Source: Olsenella sp. (GTDB taxonomy: Bacteria > Actinomycetota > Coriobacteriia > Coriobacteriales > Atopobiaceae). From it: 12,177 nt of DNA. Below, piece by piece: positions 5,715-11,426 of this stretch. The stretch lies in NCBI GenBank assembly GCA_015062715.1, contig SUUD01000034.1:1-12177 (forward strand). The letters are read 5' to 3'. Numbering within the stretch: position 1 is the stretch's first letter; the number at the start of each line of letters is the position of its first letter. The notes beneath the pieces were generated by a model. The model was not told the origin of the DNA and did not search any database. It worked only from the letters and a program-made list of their open reading frames with translations. Position numbers and translations under genes: made by a program.

Positions 5715-6992
5715 ATGAAGACTACCCGTCCCTTCCCCATCGCCCGCATCACGCGCAAGGCGGCCCGCTCGCTCAAGGCGGGGCACCCCTGGGTGTACGC
5801 GAGCGAGGTCACGGCCCTCGAGCCCTCCCCCGCCAGCGGCCAGGAGGCCACCAACGGCTGCGTGGTCGACCTTGTCGAGGAGGGCGGGACCTGGCAGGGC
5901 GCCGCCCTGCTCTCGCTCGAGAGCACCATCCGCGCCCGCGTGGTGACCCGCAACGCCAACGACCGCGTGGACGAGGCGTTCTGGCGCCGGCGCATCGAGT
6001 ACGCCTGGCGGCACCGCGTGGCCACCATGGGTTCGCGCGGGCTTGACGGCGAGAGCGACCTTCTGGCCTGCCGCGTGGCGTTCAGCGAGGCGGACGGCCT
6101 GCCCGGCCTCACCGTCGACCGCTACGGCCAGGTGCTTGTCGCCCAGGTGGGCACCTATGGCATGGAGCTGCTGCGCGAGACCGTCTACCCGCTGCTGCTC
6201 GACGTGCTGCGCGCGGACGGCCAGGACGTGCGCTGGGTCTTCGAGCGCTGCGACGCGCCGGTCCGCGCCAAGGAGGGGCTCCCCCTGCGCAAGGGCTGGT
6301 GGGGCGGCGAGGCACCGTCGTCCGCGCTGGTGAGCGTGCGCGAGAACGGCCTCTCCTTCGAGCTCGACCTCGAGAACGGCCAGAAGACGGGCTACTTCCT
6401 CGACCAGAAGTACAACCGGCGCGCCGTGCGCGAGCTGGCCGCCGGGCGGCGCGTGCTCGACTGCTTCTGCCACGTGGGGCCCTTTGGCCTCAACGCGGCC
6501 GCGGGCGGGGCGGCGTTCGTGCGCTGCGTGGACGCGAGCCAGTCCGCGCTCGACCTTGCCGCCCAGAACGCCCGGCTCAACGGCCTTGGGGACCGCATGG
6601 ACTTCACCAGGGCCGACATCGTGGAGTGGCTGCCGCTGCTCGCCCGCGACAAGGGGCTGCAGCGCGAGCTTGGCGGCCCCTTCGACCTGGTCGTCCTTGA
6701 CCCGCCCGCCTTCACCAAGAGCCGTGCCAACGTGCGCGGCGCCATGCGCGGCTACCGCGAGATCAACGCCGCCGGCATGCGGCTGCTGCCGCGCGGGGGC
6801 TACCTCGCCACCTGCAGCTGCTCGCACTTCATGACGCGCGACCTGCTCGCCCAGGCCATCGCCGAGGCCGCCCACGACGCGAACGTGCAGCTGCGCCAGG
6901 TCGAGGAGCGGCAGCAGGCCCCCGACCACCCCATCCTGTGGGGCTTCCCCGAGAGCCACTACCTCGACTTCTTCGTCTTCCAGGTGGTCTAG
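5715..6992 (+). CDS. RlmI-like class I SAM-dependent rRNA (cytosine-5) methyltransferase
   Basis: A 425-residue protein of the RlmI/RlmK-L family with an N-terminal PUA-like RNA-binding domain (IARITRKAARSLKAGHPWVY, 9-28), a middle domain with FSEADGLPGLTVDRYGQ (123-139), and a C-terminal Rossmann methyltransferase from about 220 (NGQKTGYFLDQKYNRR). SAM-site motifs are RVLDCFCHVGPFGLNAAAGG (246-265), an acidic residue after strand 2 in CVDASQSALD, DPPAFTKSR (329-337) and ATCSCSHFM (365-373). The ending QAPDHPILWGFPESHYLDFF closely follows E. coli RlmI, which makes m5C1962 in 23S rRNA, so that target is likely but not proven. Only 14 bp separate it from the helicase stop and no clear ribosome site is seen, suggesting coupled expression. 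Its last four bases overlap the end of the opposing tadA. Confidence 0.88.
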   Translation: MKTTRPFPIARITRKAARSLKAGHPWVYASEVTALEPSPASGQEATNGCVVDLVEEGGTWQGAALLSLESTIRARVVTRNANDRVDEAFWRRRIEYAWRHRVATMGSRGLDGESDLLACRVAFSEADGLPGLTVDRYGQVLVAQVGTYGMELLRETVYPLLLDVLRADGQDVRWVFERCDAPVRAKEGLPLRKGWWGGEAPSSALVSVRENGLSFELDLENGQKTGYFLDQKYNRRAVRELAAGRRVLDCFCHVGPFGLNAAAGGAAFVRCVDASQSALDLAAQNARLNGLGDRMDFTRADIVEWLPLLARDKGLQRELGGPFDLVVLDPPAFTKSRANVRGAMRGYREINAAGMRLLPRGGYLATCSCSHFMTRDLLAQAIAEAAHDANVQLRQVEERQQAPDHPILWGFPESHYLDFFVFQVV

Positions 6993-7471
6993 TCCGCGGC
7001 GGGCTGCTCCTTGGCGCGCGACTTGCGCCGCGCGCGGAAGAACGTGCGCAGCAGCTCGGCCGACTCGTCGGCCATGACGCCGGGCACGACCTCGAACTCG
7101 TGGTTGAGCCGCTCGTCATGGCTCACGTCGAAGAGCGTCCCCAGCGCCCCGCCCTTGGGGTCGGGCGCGCCATAGACGCAGCGGTCGATGCGGGCGTTGA
7201 CCATGAGGCCGGCGCACATGAGGCAGGGCTCGAGCGTGACGTAGACCGTGCAGCCGGTGAGCCGCCAGCGGCCCAGGGCGCGCGACGCGGCGACCATGGC
7301 GCTGAACTCGGCGTGGGCGGAGGGGTCGAGGTCGGTCTCGCGGCGGTTGTGGGCGCGCGACGCCACCACGCCGTCGCACACGACGACGGCCCCGATAGGC
7401 ACCTCGCCCTCCTCGGCGGCCTGGCGCGCCTCCTCGAGCGCCATGGCCATGTACTGCTCGTCTTGTGTCAC
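6989..7471 (-). CDS. tadA: tRNA-specific adenosine deaminase TadA
   Basis: A 160-residue zinc deaminase that converts A34 to inosine in tRNA-Arg(ACG), letting it read CGU, CGC and CGA. The cytidine-deaminase fold is clear: ALEEARQAAEEGEVPIGAVV near the N-terminus, the zinc and proton-shuttle motif SAHAEFSAM (His and Glu), and LEPCLMCAGLM with the two zinc cysteines. Typical TadA has HAEI; here it is HAEF. The GTG at 7471 is chosen because GGAGGGGAGG lies just upstream and it yields standard length; extending the frame further would run through the tRNA gene. It converges on the RlmI-like gene with a shared CTAG (6989-6992). A guanine deaminase is the main alternative, but length and motif spacing favour TadA. 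Confidence 0.9.
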   Translation of the reverse strand: MTQDEQYMAMALEEARQAAEEGEVPIGAVVVCDGVVASRAHNRRETDLDPSAHAEFSAMVAASRALGRWRLTGCTVYVTLEPCLMCAGLMVNARIDRCVYGAPDPKGGALGTLFDVSHDERLNHEFEVVPGVMADESAELLRTFFRARRKSRAKEQPAAD

Positions 7472-7496
7472 CTCGTCCTCCCCTCCTGTACCTTGC

Positions 7497-7504
7497 ACTA
7501 TACT
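7497..7504. promoter_or_regulatory. Overlapping back-to-back -10 elements for tadA and tRNA-Ser
   Basis: The 8-bp stretch ACTATACT reads TATAGT on the minus strand (7497-7502, toward tadA) and TATACT on the plus strand (7499-7504, 22 bp before the tRNA). Both match consensus well, but no clear -35 is seen for either. If both are used, the two polymerases would compete for one site. Confidence 0.4.
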
Positions 7505-7526
7505 TGATGCCTGCACGTCACCCCAT

Positions 7527-7614
7527 GGAGGAGTGGCAGAGTGGTTGAATGCGGCGGTCTTGAAAACCGTTGGGCCTTCGGGTCTCGAGGGTTCGAATCC
7601 CTCCTCCTCCGCCA
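7527..7614 (+). tRNA. tRNA-Ser (anticodon UGA), CCA encoded
   Basis: An 88-nt class II tRNA. Acceptor GGAGGAG (7527-7533) pairs perfectly with CTCCTCC (7604-7610), followed by discriminator G and CCA (7612-7614). D-stem GCA/TGC (7536-7538/7550-7552). Anticodon stem GCGGT/ACCGT encloses loop CTTGAAA with TGA at 7561-7563. A 16-nt long variable arm (7571-7586) with a TTCG loop is the serine hallmark. T-arm GAGGG-TTCGAAT-CCCTC (7587-7603). It reads UCA and, by wobble, other UCN codons. It diverges from tadA. Confidence 0.97.
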
Positions 7615-7622
7615 GTGTTTCC

Positions 7623-7643
7623 GCGCCCCGCAAGGGGCGCTTT
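7623..7643 (+). terminator. Intrinsic terminator of tRNA-Ser
   Basis: GCGCCCC (7623-7629), tetraloop GCAA, GGGGCGC (7634-7640), then TTT and a T-rich GTCGTT. It starts 9 nt after the encoded CCA. Confidence 0.8.
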
Positions 7644-7652
7644 GTCGTTCAT

Positions 7653-7715
7653 GGGGAGGGATTCGAACCCGAGAGGGCGCGAGGCTTGCGCAGCAAGCCT
7701 TGGACATCCCTCCTC
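7653..7715. other. Structured insert containing an inverted T-arm copy
   Basis: GGGGAGGGAT (7653-7662) can pair with ATCCCTCCTC (7706-7715), one wobble, closing a loop that itself holds a perfect 8-bp hairpin (AGGCTTGC 7682-7689, GCA, GCAAGCCT 7693-7700). Positions 7653-7670 also equal, at 17 of 18 bases, the reverse complement of the tRNA's own T-arm and acceptor (7589-7606). It could therefore fold back on the tRNA as well. No coding content is supported. Function unknown. Confidence 0.55.
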
Positions 7716-7731
7716 CTCCGCCAGAGTATCC

Positions 7732-7752
7732 GCGCCCCGCAAGGGGCGCTTT
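7732..7752 (+). terminator. Second copy of the tRNA-Ser terminator
   Basis: An exact copy of the GCGCCCC-GCAA-GGGGCGC-TTT hairpin, inside the downstream direct repeat. It would back up the first terminator. Confidence 0.75.
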
Positions 7753-7777
7753 GTCGTTCCGCAGGGTATGGTGCGCC

Positions 7778-7909
7778 GTATCAACACACCGCCCGTGCGG
7801 GGCGTTTGCGCAAGGTCCCCGCACAGGCGGCGCGACAATGCTCTCCTGGTGCATAAACGCGCCGTCCATGCGGGGCGTTCGCACGAAACCCCCACACAGA
7901 TGGCACGTT
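7778..7909. repeat. Two diverged 59-bp tandem units with hairpin potential
   Basis: Positions 7778-7836 and 7851-7909 align without gaps at 41 of 59 bases; 16 of the 18 differences are transitions. Unit 1 forms a stem CCGCCCGTGCGGGG/CCCCGCACAGGCGG (7789-7802/7817-7830) with one mismatch around GCGTTTGCGCAAGGT-like loop sequence. Unit 2 keeps most of the same pairing, partly by G-U. The pair lies between the duplicated tRNA terminator and the terminator of the EF-G-like gene, in the gene-free region 7615-7989. I recognise no known RNA family in it. Confidence 0.7.
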
Positions 7910-7934
7910 GACGCGAGGCACCACCACCACGAAA

Positions 7935-7960
7935 AGGGGCTGGCCCGCGGGCCAGCCCCT
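7935..7960 (-). terminator. Intrinsic terminator of the EF-G-like gene
   Basis: A 26-bp perfect palindrome, AGGGGCTGGCCC (7935-7946) against GGGCCAGCCCCT (7949-7960). Read on the minus strand it is followed by TTTTCG, 30 bp after the stop codon at 7990. Confidence 0.85.
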
Positions 7961-7989
7961 CCGAGTCGATGGGACGTGCTGTTCGGCGC

Positions 7990-10044
7990 CTACTTCTCGC
8001 CGGCGGCGCGCTTCTCCTGGTACTCCTTGACGAGCTTGTCCTGGATGTCGTGCGGGACCTGCTCGTAGCCGCTGACCTCGAGCTCGAACTCGCCGGTGCC
8101 GCGGGTGAGCGAGCGCAGGCGGGTGGCGTAGTCGGTGACCTCGGCGTACGGCACGGTGGCCTCGACGGTGGTCTCGCCGGGGTTGGCGGCGCCCATGCCC
8201 TCGACGCGACCGCGGCTGGCCGAGATGTCGCCCATCACGGCGCCGGCGTAGCTCTCGGGGACGGTGATCTTGAGGTGCGCCATGGGCTCGAGCAGGACGG
8301 CCTGGGCCTGCGACACCGCGTCCTGGAAGCCGAGACGGGCGGCCGTCTTGAAGGCCATCTCGTTGGAGTCGACCGGGTGGAACTGGCCGTCGTACACGGC
8401 GACCTTGACGTCGATGACGGGATAGCCGGCGAGCACGCCGCCCTTCATGGTCTCCTGGACGCCCTTGTCGATGGCAGGGATGAAGCCGCGCGGGATGGCG
8501 CCGCCCACGACCTCGTCGACGAACTCGTAGCCCGCGTCGGGGTTGGGCTCGATGCGCAGGCGGCAGTCGGCGAACTGGCCGGAGCCACCGGTCTGCTTCT
8601 TGTGGCGGCCATGGCCGGTCGCGATGCGGCGGATGGTCTCGCGGTACGGGATGCGCAGGGCCACGGTGTGGGCCGTCACGCCGGTGCGGTCCTCGAGACG
8701 GTCGAGCAGGACGCTGACCTGGGCCTCGCCGATGGCGGAGATAACCGTCTGGGCGGTCTCCTCGTCACGGGCGACCTTGAGGGTGGGGTCGGCCTCGGCA
8801 GACTTCTGCAGGAAGTCGAAGACCTTGCCCTCGGAGCCACGGGAGTCGGGCTCGATGGCGATGCGGTAGAGCGAGTTGGGGAAGCGGAAGGCCGCGGCCT
8901 CGATCTTACCGGTGGCGGACAGGGTGTCGCCGGTGAGGGCCTCGAGCTTGGGCACGACGCAGATGTCGCCGGCCGCCACGCTCTGGACCTCCTCGGCCTC
9001 GTTGCCGGTCATGAGGTTGAGGTGGCCGAGGCGCTCGGACTTGCGGGTGCGGGCGTTGGTGAGCTCGGTGCCGGGCTTGATGGTGCCGGCCAGGACCTTG
9101 ATGAAGGACAGGCGGCCCTTCTGCTGGTCGTTGAGGCTCTTGAAGACGAAGGCGACGGGACGGGTGTCCTCGGGGTCGATGTCGAGGCTCTCGCCGTTGA
9201 CCAGGGGCACGGGACCAAAGTCGGCCATGGTGGGGAACCAGGCGACGATGGCGTTGAGCAGGGAGATGACGCCCTCCTCCTTGACGCAGGCGCCCGAGAA
9301 GACCGGGACGAAGATGCGGTCGCGGATGGCCTTGCCCAGGCAGCCCTCGAGCTCCTCCTGGGTGACCTCCTCGCCCTCGAGGTACTTCATCATGATGTCC
9401 TCGTCGGCCTCGGCGACGAGGTCGACCAGGGTCTCGCGGGCCATCTGGGCCTCGTCGAGGTACTCGGCGGGGACGTCCTGCTCGACGACCTTGCCGTTCT
9501 CGAGGTGGCGGGCCTTCATGTGGACGACGTCGATGACGCCGGAGAAGTCGTCGTTGATGCCCATGGGGATGGTGACGGCACCGAGGCGGTTGCCAAAGCG
9601 GTCGCGCAGCTGGGCGAGGACCGTGTCGAAGTCCTGCTCGGTGCGGTCGAAGCGGTTGACGAAGACCGCGCGGGCCAGCGAAAGGTCCTCGGCGGCGTAC
9701 CACAGGCGGGTGGTGGTGGTCTGCGGGCCGGCGGAGGCGTCGATGACGAAGAGGGCCGTCTCGCAGGCGCTCATCGCGGCGTAGGCGTCGCCCACGAAGT
9801 CCGGGTAGCAGGGGGCGTCGAGGATGTTGAGGCGCCAGCCGTTCCACTTGATCGGCGCGATGGTGGTCGAGATGGAGAAGCCGCGGGCGCCCTCCTGCTC
9901 GTCGTAGTCAAGCGTGGGCTTGGTGCCGGCGTGGCCGCCGAGGCGCGTGGTGCGCCCGGACAGGTGAAGCATGGCCTCGGCCAGCATGGTCTTGCCCACG
10001 CCACCTTGGCCGACAAGGACGACGTTCTTGACCTGTTCGCTCAT
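7990..10044 (-). CDS. EF-G-like translational GTPase paralogue (FusA2 type)
   Basis: A 684-residue protein with all five EF-G domains but altered G motifs. ATG 10044 sits 6 nt after GGGAGG and opens MSEQVKNVVLVGQGGVGKT. G1 is GQGGVGKT (12-19), G2 is RGFSIST (54-60) instead of RGITI, G3 is LDAPCYPDFVG (75-85) instead of DTPGHVDF, so the G3 Gly and catalytic His are Cys and Tyr, and G4 is NRFDR (130-134) instead of NKMDR. Domain II follows (about 293-380). Domain IV shows HKKQTGGSGQFAD (481-493) and VYDGQFHPVDSNEMAF (550-565). Domain V shows SRGRVEGM (610-617). Such paralogues occur beside true EF-G in actinobacteria and other phyla. Substitution of the catalytic His suggests slow or differently triggered hydrolysis. 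No rpsL, rpsG or tuf neighbour is present, unlike the canonical fusA locus, and it ends in a strong terminator. Confidence 0.9.
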   Translation of the reverse strand: MSEQVKNVVLVGQGGVGKTMLAEAMLHLSGRTTRLGGHAGTKPTLDYDEQEGARGFSISTTIAPIKWNGWRLNILDAPCYPDFVGDAYAAMSACETALFVIDASAGPQTTTTRLWYAAEDLSLARAVFVNRFDRTEQDFDTVLAQLRDRFGNRLGAVTIPMGINDDFSGVIDVVHMKARHLENGKVVEQDVPAEYLDEAQMARETLVDLVAEADEDIMMKYLEGEEVTQEELEGCLGKAIRDRIFVPVFSGACVKEEGVISLLNAIVAWFPTMADFGPVPLVNGESLDIDPEDTRPVAFVFKSLNDQQKGRLSFIKVLAGTIKPGTELTNARTRKSERLGHLNLMTGNEAEEVQSVAAGDICVVPKLEALTGDTLSATGKIEAAAFRFPNSLYRIAIEPDSRGSEGKVFDFLQKSAEADPTLKVARDEETAQTVISAIGEAQVSVLLDRLEDRTGVTAHTVALRIPYRETIRRIATGHGRHKKQTGGSGQFADCRLRIEPNPDAGYEFVDEVVGGAIPRGFIPAIDKGVQETMKGGVLAGYPVIDVKVAVYDGQFHPVDSNEMAFKTAARLGFQDAVSQAQAVLLEPMAHLKITVPESYAGAVMGDISASRGRVEGMGAANPGETTVEATVPYAEVTDYATRLRSLTRGTGEFELEVSGYEQVPHDIQDKLVKEYQEKRAAGEK

Positions 10045-10220
10045 GTTGTGCCTCCCGTTTCTCCGCCGCCCGGGCCAATCCCCCGGCGACGGCATCTCTT
10101 GCCGCGCGTGACGGCGTACTTGCAGCATCATTCACTTTACCCGCGCACGATGCCCGCCGCGGTCACATATCGGGAGGCGGTAGCGATGCGTTGGTGGCTG
10201 CGTGCGAGGCGCGACCGCGC

Positions 10221-10226
10221 TACACT
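10221..10226 (+). promoter_or_regulatory. Candidate -10 for a leaderless methyltransferase transcript
   Basis: TACACT (fits TANNNT) ends 6 nt before ATG 10233, with only GGGACC between. That is too close for an untranslated leader, so transcription would start at or near the ATG. No -35 is obvious. The 188-bp gap to the divergent EF-G-like gene otherwise shows only a short CGGCA/TGCCG hairpin near 10090-10105. Confidence 0.4.
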
Positions 10227-10232
10227 GGGACC

Positions 10233-11426
10233 ATGGGATACAAGACGTACACATGCCCCGTCGCCAGGCGATGCGGAGGCTGCGAGTGGCTCGCGGTCCC
10301 CTACCCCATCCAGCTGCGACGCAAGGGCGAGCAGGTGCGGGAGCTGCTCGGCGACATGGCCGAGCAGGACGGCGCCACCATCGAGGACGTGCGCGGCATG
10401 GACGAGCCCGTCGCCTACCGCCACAAGGCCGCCACCCCCTTCGCCCCGGGCAAGGGCGGGCGGCTGCGCTGCGGCTTCTACGCCGCGGGGTCACACCGCA
10501 TCGTCGCCTGCGAGTCGTGCCTGGCAGAGGACCCGCGTGCCCGCGAGGTCCTCAACGCCGTGGCGCGCGTGGCCGGCGAGCTGCACATACCCGCCTACGC
10601 CGAGGACCAGGGCACGGGCGTCCTGCGCCATGCCGTGGTGCGCTGCGGGCACGCCACGCCCGACCTCATGCTCGTGCTCGTCACCAACGGCCGCGCGCTG
10701 CCGCGCGAGCGGGCCCTCGTCGAGGCGCTCCGCGCGTCCTGCCCCGGCCTCACCACCATCGTCCAGAACGTCAACGTGCGCCGCACCAACGCCATCCTGG
10801 GCCGCGAGTGCCGCACCCTCTGGGGGCCCGGCCACATGCACGACGAGCTGCTCGGCTGCACGTTCGAGATCGGCCCCACGAGCTTCTACCAGACCAACCC
10901 GGTCCAGACCGAGGTCCTCTACCGGCTTGCCCTGGAGGGGGCGGGCCTTGCCGCGGGCATGCGCGCTCTCGACGCGTACTGCGGCACCGGCACCATCGGC
11001 ATCTGCGCCGCCGCCCAGACCCCCGGCCTCGAGGTGGTGGGCGTCGAGCAGGTGGGCGGGGCCGTGAGCTGCGCCCGGCGCAACGCCGCCGCCAACGGCG
11101 TCGAGGGGCGCTGCCGCTTCGTGCGCTCCGACGCCACCGACCACCTCGTGCGGGCGGCCGCGGAGGGGCGGCGCTGCGACGCCGTCCTGATGGACCCGCC
11201 GCGGGCTGGCTCCACGCCGGAGTTCCTCTCGGCCGTGGCCGCCATGGGCCCCGAGCGGGTGGCCTACGTCTCGTGCAACATCGTGACGCAGGCCCGTGAC
11301 CTGCACGTCCTTCGCGAGGCGGGCTACCGCCTCGAGCGCGTGAGCCCCGTGGACATGTTCCCGCACACCAAGCATGTGGAGTGCGTGTGCGTGCTGTCGC
11401 GCACGGCCGAGGGGCACCGACCATGA
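10233..11426 (+). CDS. Class I 23S rRNA/tRNA (uracil-5-)-methyltransferase, RlmC/RlmD/TrmA family, [4Fe-4S]
   Basis: A 397-residue SAM enzyme that makes m5U in RNA. Iron-sulfur ligands are Cys8, Cys14, Cys17 and Cys96; the C-x5-C-x2-C pattern and the 79-residue gap to the fourth match E. coli RlmD (Cys74/80/83/162). The N-terminal TRAM domain of RlmD is absent, giving an RlmC-like layout. Catalytic parts: SFYQTNPVQTEVLY (217-230), SAM loop ALDAYCGTGTIGI (245-257), MDPPRAG (320-326), the nucleophile Cys348 in AYVSCNIVTQARDL, and general base Glu383 in HTKHVECV, 35 residues later as in RlmD. ATG 10233 is chosen because the protein then opens MGYKTYTCPVARRCGGC; an in-frame TTG at 10191 lies upstream of a likely -10. 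The stop overlaps the next start (ATGA), so the two are coupled. The target uridine cannot be assigned. Confidence 0.92.
   Translation: MGYKTYTCPVARRCGGCEWLAVPYPIQLRRKGEQVRELLGDMAEQDGATIEDVRGMDEPVAYRHKAATPFAPGKGGRLRCGFYAAGSHRIVACESCLAEDPRAREVLNAVARVAGELHIPAYAEDQGTGVLRHAVVRCGHATPDLMLVLVTNGRALPRERALVEALRASCPGLTTIVQNVNVRRTNAILGRECRTLWGPGHMHDELLGCTFEIGPTSFYQTNPVQTEVLYRLALEGAGLAAGMRALDAYCGTGTIGICAAAQTPGLEVVGVEQVGGAVSCARRNAAANGVEGRCRFVRSDATDHLVRAAAEGRRCDAVLMDPPRAGSTPEFLSAVAAMGPERVAYVSCNIVTQARDLHVLREAGYRLERVSPVDMFPHTKHVECVCVLSRTAEGHRP

Larger units (their letters stand above)
7597..7759. repeat. Direct repeat duplicating the tRNA-Ser 3' end and its terminator
   Basis: Positions 7597-7650 and 7706-7759 are 54-bp copies identical at 52 positions, 109 bp apart. 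Each begins at the end of the T-loop and covers the 3' acceptor strand, GCCA and the hairpin terminator. The two differences lie in the linker after CCA. The second copy has no tRNA body. Such 3'-end duplications are typical attachment-site footprints of integrating elements, or remnants of a tandem tRNA. Here only 55 bp (7651-7705) separate the copies, and no integrase is nearby. Confidence 0.9.

Noticed and set aside
6989..7633. A longer tadA product beginning at 7633
   Set aside because: The extension would be translated through the tRNA-Ser gene; GTG 7471 has a strong ribosome site and gives normal TadA length.
7498..7895. Several overlapping open frames across the tRNA-Ser region, with GGIRTLE/RDSNPR-like peptides
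   Set aside because: Such peptides are well-known false proteins from translating tRNA genes. The DNA there is a tRNA plus repeats.
7778..7909. CRISPR-like array suggested by GGTCCCCGCACAGGCGG
   Set aside because: The core resembles type I-E repeats, but there are only two units, 73 bp apart, 69% identical along their full length, with no spacer pattern and no cas genes.
7969..11067. A 1032-codon open frame on the plus strand opposite the EF-G-like gene
   Set aside because: Its product is a low-complexity Gly/Val/Asp/Leu-rich string with no motifs, antisense to a gene with clear EF-G domains. High GC makes stop codons rare in this antisense frame.
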